In this document: positions 45,801-56,500 of the stretch, piece after piece | Layout of the letters: each line of letters begins with the position of its first letter | Position numbering within the stretch: the first letter of the stretch is position 1 | Assembly (NCBI RefSeq): GCF_910592395.1 | Contig: NC_088314.1 | Coordinates: 5,458,001 to 5,518,000, forward strand | DNA length: 60,000 nucleotides | Reading direction: 5' to 3' | From: Lineus longissimus | Lineage: Eukaryota; Nemertea; Pilidiophora; Heteronemertea; Lineidae | Made by a program: the position numbers and the translations under genes | Notes under the pieces: generated by a model | Database searches by the model: none | Told to the model about the DNA's origin: nothing | Seen by the model: only the letters and a program-made list of their open reading frames with translations

Positions 45801-46896
45801 TATCAGCGTTGTGCATCAATAAGTTTCCGGGTGTTGTGCGTCTGAGAAAAAGTTTCCTTTCTGACGCGCATATAACGTATGTGGAAATGTACAGTGAACC
45901 TGGCGGCCAGGGTGGAATCCCATTTTATCATCACGTACGGTGACAAGACAAAACACCTGAAATGAATGACGGGGGCGATCATCAGCGTTTTATTTGATTT
46001 CAGGCTAACAAATAACTTTGATCGCGGAGAGTACTCATGCCGTACAGACGAGTTGTGCGCTGGACTTTCGTTTAAGGCCTCTGACGGAAATCTCGTCGAC
46101 TATACCTTCTATTATAATAATGCCCCTGAGCCGGGCGTCACGTTTTCCAATTCTTCTTTCGTCAAGAACTGTCAAACAGGCGGTACGTATAGGAGAACTT
46201 GCTAAATTAGATATGGTAACCCAAATGTTGTAGTCGACCGTGTCAAAGGTGAACTTTTGTATTTTGGTGACGAAACGACTATAACTCCGGAACCGACAGG
46301 CTCGCCTGGATTTTAAGTTGCATTCCCTTGCTGTCTGCTATTTGCTCTCTTTTAAAAAGTGGTGTTATTGTACCAAGTCAATGCCATCGCTCACATATTC
46401 AAATTTGCTTTAAAGGGAGAATACTAAAAGGGCTTTTGATGGGGTGTCATGTCGGGGGGGGGGGGGGGAATATTGCAACAGATATTAGGATCGGGCCTTC
46501 ACCGGAAGTGCCTTTGGGGGACTAGGTGTCTGAAGGCATTTCAGTGACCTTTGAATTATCTTTCGCGAAAAAATGATATATTCTCATGCGTGTTTTCATT
46601 TTTAAGGTCCAACGTGTAGAAAACTAAAGGCGGTGTTTGGTAAGACCCTGAAGGACATCAGCCCTTACCGCAGAAAGACAGCGGTGCGAACGAAGGCGGA
46701 GTGCGTCGCCTCCTGTGAAGGCGATCGAGTCGGATGCTCGGCAGCAACATTTCGCTGGAAGAACAAGGAATGCTGGCTGTATCGTTTCCACGAGGAGGAC
46801 TATGACTATCAGTTAGAGCCTGTTCGTTTATCGGATGGAAAGGTCATGACGTGGATCAAGGATCCAACATTGTGCCATCCGGGACGTAGAATATAG
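39801..46896 (+). CDS. Secreted FN3 / six-cysteine module / PAN mosaic protein (13 exons)
   Basis: Exons are 39801-39861, 40141-40734, 41176-41763, 42064-42232, 42485-42651, 42961-43152, 43494-43662, 44019-44185, 44433-44612, 45053-45331, 45618-45708, 46004-46182 and 46607-46896; phases agree throughout (3126 nt, 1041 residues). A signal peptide (MEVVYFLLSCCLLRPIVAG) is followed by four FN3 domains (residues 21-414), two copies of a module I do not recognise (415-590 and 591-762), and three PAN/apple-like cysteine-rich segments (763-1041). No membrane anchor or GPI tail is visible, so it should be secreted. FN3 and PAN domains bind proteins or glycans, suggesting an extracellular matrix, adhesion or immune-type role, which is inferred. 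Nearly all domain borders are phase-1 introns, the usual basis of exon shuffling. FN3 and module exons have both been tandemly duplicated. Confidence 0.85.
40141..40734 (+). CDS. FN3/PAN gene, FN3 domains 1 and 2
   Basis: 594 nt, phase 1 on both sides. The first domain has NSPTNVTVEF, VTWNASPG and YEIRVAANNGG; the second has VQVSWEPPRGKVKYYTLEYS and YSLTVRPY. The tryptophan in strand B and the tyrosines in strands C and F are the FN3 hallmarks. There are several N-glycosylation sequons. The donor AGTAAAT is weaker than that of its duplicate. Confidence 0.85.
41176..41763 (+). CDS. FN3/PAN gene, FN3 domains 3 and 4 (duplicate of preceding exon)
   Basis: 588 nt, phase 1 on both sides. It is about nine-tenths identical to 40141-40734 at the protein level; most changes cluster in the segment after SFAPHM. 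The flanking intron sequence is also duplicated (GGCAGCCAGAGGCCTAC here, GCAGCCAGAGGCCTAC upstream of the first copy), giving a repeat unit of about 1.04 kb. Confidence 0.85.
42064..43152 (+). CDS. FN3/PAN gene, six-cysteine module copy 1 (3 exons)
   Basis: Exons 42064-42232, 42485-42651 and 42961-43152, with phases 1-2-1-1. It encodes KDCLSTENCWVEYNF, WNDCAGG, GVELC, then GHGADHCEMMAAPG and DMWAS, then FYRYNVG, YKCGIAVPGSVRVV. Six cysteines and many Trp/Tyr residues suggest a compact extracellular fold. I cannot assign it to a named family. Confidence 0.8.
43494..44612 (+). CDS. FN3/PAN gene, six-cysteine module copy 2 (3 exons)
   Basis: Exons 43494-43662, 44019-44185 and 44433-44612. The first two have the same lengths and phases as in copy 1 and the third is 12 nt shorter. 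All six cysteines are conserved (KDCLSTEDCW, NDCAGG, ELC, DHCEMM, YKCGIAV). The first exon is about 80% identical to copy 1 at the protein level, so selection has kept the fold after duplication. Confidence 0.8.
45053..45331 (+). CDS. FN3/PAN gene, PAN-like segment 1
   Basis: 279 nt, phase 1 on both sides. After a Pro/Glu-rich linker (TTPEIEPPE) it has the pattern SCDMQKV, DHCSDKCRDITMC, GATFIKGTNDCLIHL, SCCTTYKKDC. This is the central C-x3-C-x5-C and late Cys arrangement of PAN/apple domains. Confidence 0.65.
45618..46182 (+). CDS. FN3/PAN gene, PAN-like segment 2 (2 exons)
   Basis: Exons 45618-45708 and 46004-46182 join in phase 2. They encode EQILCALDRS, then YSCRTDELCAGLSFKAS and FVKNC. 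It is a weaker, cysteine-poor PAN-like match. A CATGCCGAT element copy lies in the intron between them. Confidence 0.6.
45791..45872. repeat. CATGCCGAT palindromic element, copy 3 (degenerate)
   Basis: It begins CATGCCGATTTATCAGCG, like the copy at 27071, and contains GTGCGTCTGAG and CTGACGCGCAT; the right terminal CGGCATG is lost. It is intronic in the FN3/PAN gene. Confidence 0.45.
46454..46468 (+). repeat. 15-base G homopolymer
   Basis: An uninterrupted G run in the last intron of the FN3/PAN gene. Confidence 0.8.
46607..46896 (+). CDS. FN3/PAN gene, PAN segment 3 and stop (last exon)
   Basis: 290 nt including TAG, after an acceptor with AAG rather than the usual CAG/TAG (TTTTTAAG). It encodes PTCRKLKAV, AECVASCEGDRVGCSAATF and KECWLYRF, ending CHPGRRI. 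The ECxxxC...CxAxxF...CxLY pattern is the clearest PAN/apple match in the protein. Confidence 0.75.
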
Positions 46897-47168
46897 TTAC
46901 AGTTACATTTGAGTACCGAATCAAATTTCGTGGTCTGATCAGATGGCATTATTGACGTACATGTATAGGCCTATAACTTAGGTCTCGTTGGGGAGTTTTT
47001 CCCGAATGTACGCGATGATGACGGGGCCCATTAACAGGACGTAACATCTATTTTTAAATGCTTTCCCAAAGTGATTGCATGAGGACAACCCATTTGTGTT
47101 GTATATCGCTGGAAACACCCGATTCCCCTGATTCTGCAGGATGATAAATCGGGCATTTTATTTCTTTA

Positions 47169-47174
47169 AATAAA
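47169..47174 (+). promoter_or_regulatory. Poly(A) signal AATAAA, FN3/PAN gene
   Basis: AATAAA about 270 nt after the stop codon, with a second at 47274-47279. Either could define the 3' end. Confidence 0.4.
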
Positions 47175-47901
47175 TCATAAGCGTCGAATTTGCTCCTAGC
47201 CCTGTTCACCATCCCAAATGGCAATATTGCCAATACAATCACGGAAAACCCCAAATATTATACATTTTTCCTGAATAAATCTTACAGTGGCCATTCTCCC
47301 GTGAAAGATGGTTGCTTACGCTACACAAAGATTAAAAAAAAATTGAGGGTCAACCGTTGAACTTTTGAGATATGTTGAATTTTGCCGTGTCGCCTGTCGG
47401 CAAGTGTCAAATTCTGACATGTCTCATGAAAACGCTAATAAGATAATTTAGAATCATTGGAACTTTTTCAAATTCACTTATGACATTGACAAGATATAGT
47501 ACTACACTTCTGCAAAGTTTGATGAAACTCCCAGCATTGATTTTTTTTTAAATCACGAAAATGTATGTATACAGAATGTGCACGGACCCTATCGCAGATT
47601 TAATTGCGTCCGGAGCCCGCTCCTGGCTCCCCTGCCGTTGGCCAGTCATACTACATAGTACGCACATGAAACGTCCACACAGGAGCAATGCAGCGAGAAT
47701 TTGTACTGCATATAAGGGTCCTGCCCAGTAAGTAAGTTCGGAGCAAAGAGACGCTGTGGCCGGCAACGGTCGGCAGTACCATGTTTGGGGTTCATGGAAT
47801 AATTCGTCCCCCGTTCCCCCCCCTAACAAGGGGGATATTACCACCTCACAATGAGGCAATTTTTAATTTTAAGTAATCGCGTAGTTCCACTTTTTTAGCT
47901 C

Positions 47902-48148
47902 AGATGGCGCCAACTGCGGTCCTGTCGAAATCATTGGCCTACCTGAGGCTGATGAGGAAACTCACGAAACTCTACAGGGTGGCCCAGAAAGGTTTTGATC
48001 CCTTGCACAATAGAATTCTATTGTGTGTGTCCATTGTGTGAGGGAAATTAATTCTGGGCCACCCTGTAGTACATGAACCTGTCACCCTGTTCTAAGATAT
48101 CGGAGCGAAAGTGAAAAACGAGGACATTTCTGTTTTCCACCGCAACGG
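47902..48148 (+). pseudogene. Decayed LINE ORF1-like fragment, interrupted by a MITE
   Basis: The first part (47902-47974) reads VEIIGLPEADEETHE and the second (48067-48148) reads DIGAKVKNEDISVFHRNG. These resemble consecutive motifs of the RNA-binding region of L1-type ORF1 proteins (an I.GLPE..DE motif, then DIG...DIS..HR.G). A stop codon precedes DIG, and the MITE at 47975-48066 separates the two parts. It is non-functional. Confidence 0.45.
47975..48066. mobile_element. 92-bp MITE with 15-bp TIRs and TA target duplication
   Basis: CAGGGTGGCCCAGAA (47975-47989) faces its exact reverse complement TTCTGGGCCACCCTG (48052-48066). TA flanks both ends (47973-47974 and 48067-48068), the signature of Tc1/mariner-type insertion. 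A related half-site TACAGGGTGGACC occurs near 48336. Confidence 0.7.
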
Positions 48149-48433
48149 GCCTGTGTATTTTACCGTCGCTCTATATTGTTACCTGCAGAAATGACTTTCG
48201 GCCAATGAGACAGTAGTGCGCAATATCTCTTCTGGATGTGCACTCCCCTTCATTGCTCGCCATGTTGCCAGGGAGTATACCAAGTCTCTGCTGAATGTGC
48301 CATGCCCCTTCACTATAGTGCACCATATGTTTCTACAGGGTGGACCTTGTCTCCACGCTTAAGAAAACTGTGTCTCATTTTCACATGGTGAATACTGATC
48401 ATTTTCATCAAGGGATTGCATGAAATCAGGACA

Positions 48434-48660
48434 CGAGACCTGAAGAGACAGCAGATATACTGCAACCATACCATAATATGCTGCCACAACCAGACCTGAT
48501 AATACAACATATGCTCTCACAACCAGACCTGATAGACAGGAAATGCTGGCACAACCAGACCTGCATGAGATTGCAGATGCTGCCACAACCAGTCTGATGA
48601 GATTGCAGATACTTTCACAACCAGACCTGGCGAGATAACAGATGCTGTTACACCCCAGAG
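48434..48660 (+). repeat. 33-bp minisatellite, about 6 to 7 units
   Basis: CACAACCAGACCTG-type units start near 48485, 48518, 48550, 48584 and 48616, at 32 to 34-bp intervals, with degenerate units before and after. Because the period is a multiple of three, the minus strand shows a repetitive open frame; that is a by-product of the repeat, not a gene. Confidence 0.75.
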
Positions 48661-48931
48661 CCAAGGCCAGCACGAGCAGATCCACACCTGATAACCCGCC
48701 CCATCACAAAGTAGACCAATGAACGACCTCGATAGCAAAGATTATTTCGGAGCAATCCTCAACCGTTCATGTTTAATTGAAACATACTGAACCTATACCC
48801 TTACAGTGCAAATTCTCGCGGCATTAGCCTACTCCCAATGGGACGTTTTATGAGTATGGATGGCCAACAGAATTAGCGGGCCTAGGACACAATCAAATCT
48901 GCGATATAGGGTCCGTGTACATTCTGTGTAC

Positions 48932-50109
48932 AATCAGAGTTTATGACAGCTGCTGTCATCAGCTTGGTTGTGACATGGTCTCTACATGGAGACATTCAAG
49001 ACATGTGGCCTTGTCGTATCAAATAATGGCTTGATATGTATTTAAACAGTTTTTGTAAATCGCTGATAAAAGATCGAGATATTGATTGCGAGCTCGTTTC
49101 GATACAGTAGACATAAAAACGTGGAAGAGCACCCCTCATTAGAAGATTGATTGCGTCCAGGGAGAATGCCCGGGGAGAATGGAAACGGTACTAGACAAAC
49201 ATCTATACTACCGTGCCAACCGTAAACAACATGGCTGACGTTGGAAAAAAGTGTTCTGCTTTTCACTGACACTTGTTTTCTTGGATGTTTTTGATTCATT
49301 AAATCTCTTTTAAAAGGTTGTAATTATCGAAATGTTGTCTGCAAATACAAAGCATTGTTAAAGGGCTTTGATTGGATACAGTTTGTCAATCAATTTTCAC
49401 TTTTCAGTAAGTTCTGATCTCGTTGCGTTACTCACTTTTTACTGTACTCAACAATTCTAGATTCTGAAGTAGGCCTAGGCTAGGCCCTAGTATGTAGTAT
49501 CTGTAGGCCTATATGACTACCTGCTGTGAGTGCGTGCATATATTTGATTATACACTAGCACTGTGGCCCACAGGTAGGTGCTTGTAGGATTGAGGTGAGG
49601 CCAAAGCCCTGGCCTTGGCTCTGGACTGGTGATGTATTGTACTGTAGCCTTATGGCTGCCTATATTATATAGTATAGTGGCCATCCCTGGGAAGTGTTTC
49701 TTTACACGGCTTATTCTGTACATAAATGTAAATAAGTCATAACATCTGCAGACTTCCCATGGTTTTACTAGCCGCTATACTTAATTTGAGCCGGCTCAGC
49801 CCCGCCACCGGCCAGGCCAGGCGGAACCGGTCATCCTAAACAGCGTCCACCAGGTTTAAAGTCAGGTACAAGGAAGAAGGCTTAAGGCCGGAGAATTTTT
49901 CAGGATATTTCCACTAAAATCAGACCAGCTTCCCTCTAAAATCAGACCAGCGCATGTCCTCGTGGGCAAGCTGTCAGTGCCATGGTGCATTGTCATTGGT
50001 TACAAGCAAGGACTGCAATAGGCTCCAAGTGCAACGCTCTGCAATGATACTGATAATCCTCACAGAGCCATGATGATCACAATGGATCTTATTATGTCTT
50101 GTGTTACAG
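48932..50109. other. Upstream region of the WD-repeat gene
   Basis: No coding exon. A GC-rich patch at about 49790-49840 is followed by TCAG/GTACAAG at 49865, a possible 5' non-coding exon and donor. The acceptor GTGTTACAG at 50101-50109 precedes the exon that holds the start codon, so the gene has at least one untranslated first exon upstream. Confidence 0.4.
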
Positions 50110-50135
50110 GGTTGCGGACTTGAACCTGGTTAAAA

Positions 50136-50526
50136 ATGCCTGAGGTTGGTTTGCCCAAGACCCCAACACCTAGTACCACCCTTACCATAGATACTGGTGA
50201 TGGAGGCAAGACCACAGTCAGTGTCACCCCTGCAGAGTTTGTGGAGATTGAGAAAACTTTATCCAAACCTGATACTGAGGAGAAAAACGAGGATGAAGAA
50301 GATGGTGAAAAGATCACTATTGTCGAAGATAAAATCTTTGATGAAATTCGCGACAAGATTCATCAGAATTTGGAAAAGCGGTCCTCTACTATGTCTTTGA
50401 TGAGCAGTGCTGAAAGCGTGGACAGAGAAACTTTGAGAACTGCGGAGAATTTCCAGATGATTAACCATGGCTTCCAACCCAGAGCTTCTTACGAACAGCA
50501 CAAGAAGTTGACAGATATCATGGGTG
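50136..50526 (+). CDS. WD-repeat gene, first coding exon
   Basis: 391 coding nt, phase 1 out, donor GTAAGTG; the exon itself starts at 50110. It encodes a Thr/Ser-rich start (MPEVGLPKTPTPSTT), an acidic stretch (EEKNEDEEDGEKITIVEDK) and a helical segment before the first blade. No domain is recognised here. Confidence 0.75.
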
Positions 50527-53500
50527 GTAAGTGTATCTATTTAAATACTACGTGTATTGATTATTACTGCAGATCTAATTATTGTCCATTATTGAAGAGA
50601 AAAAACCATCCACTCACAGAATTTGAATTAATGGAAGTGAAATCTGAAAAGGGCCTATTTTCTTAAATTTAGGGCTGGGAAAATAAAGGGGTTTATACAG
50701 GATTACCTATGCTTCATTGAAAAAAGTCTCCTCTTGTTTTTGAATGTTTTAGTAACATACAGCAGTCGCCAGAGGCAGTTTGTAATCCTTGATGCTAAGG
50801 GTATTACTATCTGGAAGAAGGATGCAGTAGGAGCTCAAGGTATGATCATCTTATCCCTTTACTCAGCCTATCTGTTGCTATTACTTATCAATAGCTTGGA
50901 CAGTCACTCAGTAACTGCCATTTGGAAATTGCAGTACAGCGTGTACAGTGGAACCTTCCATACTGGGCACCTGTCTAATAAGGACACCCTCGCCATAAAG
51001 GACACTCCATTTAGTCCAATTGTCTGCTGATTCATCTAACTATCTTTCCGATATTCTATTCCAGTTGTTCGGGCAATGAACTACCCGAAGTATGAATACA
51101 GAATTATCACTTACTTAGTGTATGCTAAGAAGTATAATGTTTACTTTGGTTTGGGGAAGGACTTTTCTTTAAAGGTAGGTGATGTGCTTTTTAACACAGA
51201 ATATTTTGGCTAGAGATATCATGCGGTCTGCTGTTCCAACAATTTTTAAGTTCCAGTCCCCATTAACACCAAGTTTTAGGGTATGTACATGTATGATGTA
51301 GTAACTGAGTCAATGTATTCTAATGAGAAGAGTGTTAGTCTGTCAAATTACCAAAAGAAGCGAATTATGTCATTCATGATACTTATCAAGTACATGTACT
51401 AGTGTACTTTCTCCATTATCACACAGGTACTAAACCGTGACTTCGATGAGGTCTGCTCAGTGAGTGCGAATCTTCGCTCAGTGCTTTTCATGGTGTTTAA
51501 CCCTGTCAAGGATGAGCTCATCACCGGTGGCGTCGGTGGGACCAAGGTCTGGCGGTATTACCAAGTGGCTGAACAATCATGGAGCGAGATCAAACCAATG
51601 GCGAATTACAAACTAGGTCTCAAGTAAGTACAGTCTAGCTCATAAGTAATATCAACACCTATGACTTGTGATATCTCCCAAAATACCAGACCGATTTCAA
51701 TGTGGTTTGGACAGGGTGTTCACAAATCTTGTTATCTATACGAACACTCTTATTACAGTGAAATGCATTATTGCCTTCATTATGTAGTCGAGCATTTCAT
51801 TTGAATATTATATCATCTTGTTTCAGATATGAGCTAAAGAATGTTGGGGGGAGTTGGGTGAAGAGAGTCGACCTTGACCTGAATCTACAACATTTGTACT
51901 GCTGTTCTGAGATGGATTTATATGCGTACGATTTAGAGGGAAATCTGCTGTTTAAATTTATGGGGTATGGAAATTTTGTTGAATCTGGTATTGATCATTT
52001 ACTGGTCGCTTTACATCATTGGTCATTACATTATTGTAGCTTGTGACCTTTGGCATGTCACTTTAGTTCTATTGCTATATCCTTGAATGAGATGTAAACC
52101 CATATTTTCTGTACATGGTTCCTATACCAGGGCAAGCACAAGGCCCCATAGCAGAGCAAAATGAATTGTCAAAGCCATTTAACTCTCTCCTGAGTAAATT
52201 CATATCATAGACATATTGATCATTGACCCACAATCATATGAATTCATGTCAGTATGCTCGGTTTATTAATATTAGTGTGTTTATTTTTCAGTGCTCATAA
52301 CTTGTCAATCACTGGTTGTTGCTACTCGATGGCAGCCAAACTTCTAGTCACATCTTCGATGGATTCCGAGGGTAAGAATATTTCTTGACACTAACACTTT
52401 TTGAGCAGGCCTACTATTTTGGATCTAATAGATAAAATTCGCATATCTTACATTGTCATCTTGATAAGATTGAATCTCATGTTTTGGTGGATTTCCAGCT
52501 CAAACACCCTTTAGCTTTTCTGCCAATGGCAAGCTACCTCGGTGCTGGATTATGGCAGATAATTTTAGTGGATGAGGTGCTATTGATTGGTAAAAAGTGC
52601 CGTGAAATACTGTTGTTGTTGAGTGCACCCTGGGCTTATGACTGATTCAATTATACTTATGTTTGCTTTCCTTCCTAGTAAAAGTCTGGGGCATCCCCGG
52701 AGGCCACGTCCACACATTCCGAGGACACTCACGAGCCGTCACCAATCTCGTTTTACATCCTGATACGTCTGCGTTGTTCCTGACATCATCACTAGATGGC
52801 AGTGTAAGGATGTGGTCGCTTGATACCATGGACTGCATATACAGGTGGGTTTAGGATCTTCACCTTTACTCTTCTCAATGAAAAAGTTTAAGTTTGAGTG
52901 TTCATATTGATTTTAATATGAGGAAATAAGTCTAATTAAGTGTATGTTTTGAGGGGCAATATGATAAAAATACTGCCTGAATGCCATCAGATCGCACAAG
53001 TAGATTTTCTCCGGCCTCAGAAAGTTCAGGCCTGACTAGCTGATTCGTGACTGAATCCTCCTCCTAACTGAAGACTAGTCTTAACGGCAGTAATCCCAAT
53101 TGGGACACAACTGTAAATGCCAAACAACTATTTCTCAATTGAGCGAATACATGTTTGTCGATTTGGAATGGATATGTAACTATTGTATACCAGTAAGACG
53201 AGTCTGGTTAAAAAAACTGATAAAGGATGAATATTTTTCTTTTTCACTTTCAGCATTGTGGTATCTTCAGAAGGCGTAGTCTGGATGGGCATCACGGATG
53301 ACAAGTTTCTCTATGTCAGCACTGTACGGACAATCATCCTCTGGTCTCTCAACTTCATCGCTCAGTTCTGGGCCTTGACAAGGAATACTGTCTCTGCCAT
53401 ATCACTCGTTGGCGCCGAGGACAAGACGACTCGTGTTCTCACACTGGGAGAGGACAGCAGGTAATTAAAAGATTAATGTTGTGACTTCTTGATGTGTGTA

Positions 53501-56500
53501 CTTTGGGCATCTGAATGCGAGTCGGACACCTTAGCCATACGTTACCATACTCGATGAAGATAAGGCTTTGATCACTGAAATCAGTGTGATGTGCGTAACT
53601 CTGCTTGCAGAACTTCTCATGCATCAACAAGTGTTATCATAATCCTTTTTCTCCATTCCAGTGTGCGTCTCTTTGCCCGTAGCTCCCACAAGAACTTGTC
53701 CACTGTTCTCCCACCTCCACCAATCTCGCCCCTCCAGAGGGTCCTCAGCTTCGCCTACAGTAGGAAACTCAACATTGTCTACATCCTCATCAACCCCCAT
53801 GAGGTCTGGCTCTATACTGTTAGAACAGATCCAGCATGCCGGATTGCTGTTTGGGACATACACCAGCTTCAGGAGGATTATAGGATAAGGTCACGGTCGC
53901 CGAGCCCTACTGAGGGAGGACCTCACATACCAAAGTAAGTGTGCTGACTTGTAAGAGCTGTCTCCGAGTCCATCAATGAGCTTTGCCAAATATCAATGAG
54001 AAAACAAGTTAGATTTTGTGCAGATAATGGTGTGGTTTTAAATACTTTGTGCAATTTGTTATTATTGCTAAAACTGAGCCCTGAATCGCTTTTTTGCTCA
54101 ACGATTTTGTGAATTTGATACCTACACTCTTTCAGGACCAAGAAATTTCATGTTGCTGCCAGTCACTCTACCCACAATTATCGAGCCACAGAAGGCGGCC
54201 TGGGAAATGAAGGCGTGGCAGACTGCTCCAGCCTTGCTGTCCTGGACTCTCCCGTCATAATGTGGACCGAAGAAGGCTTCTGCTCACCTCTACAAGACCA
54301 TTTCCTGTTGCTGGGGATGGAAGATGGACGCATCTTATTCATGGACCCTGTTCTCAAGGGACAGAAGCATCTGGAATTTAAAGCTTGCAAAGATCGAGTA
54401 AGTTTGAAACGGAACTTGAATATTGACGAGGACATGTTGATAATATCTTTCAAAATCAGACACTTTGTATGACAGTAATTGCTTGAAAGTTTAGTCCCAT
54501 ATAAAGTGCTTTTCTGATAACTACGTTGGCAAAGTGCTTCAGCTTTCCAGAATTTTCAGGAGATGGTTGAAGTACCCCACAGTCCATAATTATCCTGGGA
54601 CAAATTTAGCATCATTCTTGTTGACATGTGTATTTAATCTTTCAGATTCAGAGACTGACGATAAGCAAGACCTACAACTGTCTTACTGTTTTATCGCAAT
54701 TGAAGGAATGCGCTTTTATCCAAATGTGGTCACTTCCCGGTCTCAAGTTAGAGTACGAGGTCTACTGCCAGAGTGATGTCATCTCATTTGCTAGACTTGT
54801 AAGTATAGTCTGCTTTTACTCCTTGTGAGTGTGTGTTAAGTCAGTGCCACTATATTCGGGGTCGAGTTGGGTTAATTGTCTTGGTGAATGATAATGATGA
54901 TGATAATGAAGATTATTCATACAGTCGCTATAAAAATGTTTCTCTGGAATTTTTCTTGAAATGTGTTGACCTTTCTCCTCCAGGACACCTGTTTGCTGAC
55001 CGGCCATACCAGTGGCGTTGTCAATAGCCATGTCCTCTATCCTGCTGAAGATCCTGGGCCACTCAGGCCTAAAGGTGAGTTTTTAACTTTTCTTTGAGCC
55101 CCAAAGAAGATTTCCTCATACTATATCGTATTTGCCAGCCATGGGGAGTGAAGTTCAAAGAAGCAGCAGAAATACCCTGCTTAAGATGTGATATACACAT
55201 ACTAAAGGAATCAACAAGCTTCTTCCCTGATCCTCAAAAAAAGAGTCAAACTAGAGCAGCCCATTTTATTAGCATGGGTCGAAATGAAGTCAAGAATAAT
55301 TCACTCAAATTTCGGATGATTTCATGGTGGATATTACCATTTGTCTCCTGATTTCAGCCACGATCCCTGCAGTGGACCCAATCCCCACTGATACGCTGAA
55401 GACAGATCATAGAACTCCAGTCATTGCCTTGGACAGCTGTCCAAAGATGGGCGTGTTTTGCTCATGCAGGTGAGTTGTTCTTTCAAAACTTCGACATGGG
55501 AAAGAGTCAGAATACCCTAACTTTGATTTCCAACCTTATTTCAATCAGTATAGATTAAAATCTTAATCTCGATGTAACTGTTACAATTATATTTCTTTTA
55601 TTATCCAGCTCTGATGGTGCCATAAAGGTTTGGATAGAAGGCAAGGTGCTACTGACGGAGATTATGTTAGACGATGAAGTCAGTGCGGCCATCTTCTTCA
55701 ACGACCGCGCTGACCTTCTCATTGGGTACAAGAACCATCTCTTCCTAATCGATGGCAGTAAAGGTACAGAATTATATTTGTCTTTATTTTGTTCGCCATG
55801 TTCTGCCTGATGTAATGTCATTTTCCTGTTTCTTGGTGGCCTATGTTGCCACTTTCGGCTCAATTTGTGTTTTCTGTTCTGTCTATCATATGGTGAGGTT
55901 TGCTTCAAGATACATCGTCTAATCATTGCAGTTGTTCCGTGTATGAAGTTGGGTGAACTGGAAGATGAATTTGATAAAGAGTCTGACATCTATGAAGATC
56001 CAGCTGTAGCGTTTGAAGGAGTGCAGGAAGACCCAGACCCCGTTGACTTAGACAACTATTTGGTAAGAAAACAGGCTTTATCTGGAGCAATAGTGACTAC
56101 ACCATTGAGTAGGCTTTGTGATTTGAGCATCCCCTTGGAAGGCCATCAATCTTTAAGTAAAAAGAAGTTATCTAGAGAATAAAGTTGTGGGTTTTTTAGA
56201 GTTTGACTATCAATTTCCCATGAATCGTTTTTATTTCAGGTGCCGTATAACATGGAGTTCTCAGATGATTTTCTCATTGGCAAGAAACCACTTGTTGAGG
56301 TGGAAGAAGAAGAATCAGAGGTGGGTGAAATGAAGAATTGGTCCTTTTTTATTATCAGTTTTCATCTCTCCTTAATTTGGTGAAATGGCCCAACCTCGCT
56401 ATAATTAACTGCTAGGGATCCAGTCAAAACGATGGTCCTTTTGTTTCAAATCTTTTTTCTCCATTTTGTAGGAAGAAGAAGAGGGCTCTGAATTGTCTTG

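Larger units (their letters stand above)
47568..48931. mobile_element. 1.36-kb element with long imperfect terminal inverted repeats
   Basis: The left arm (from 47568) contains ACAGAATGTGCACGGACCCT, then CGCAGATTT, GCCCGCT, GTTGGCCA, AAACGTCC and GCGAGAATTTGTACTG. The right arm (ending 48931), in reverse complement, has the same words in the same order: ACAGAATGTACACGGACCCT, CGCAGATTT, GCCCGCT, GTTGGCCA, AAACGTCC, GCGAGAATTTGCACTG. Arms are about 165 bp (left) and 145 bp (right) with small indels. The interior has no intact transposase; it holds a decayed LINE-like piece, a nested MITE and a minisatellite. It is likely a non-autonomous DNA transposon or foldback element. Confidence 0.55.

Noticed and set aside
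48359-48738. Repetitive minus-strand open frames
   Set aside because: They arise from the 33-bp minisatellite, whose period is a multiple of three.
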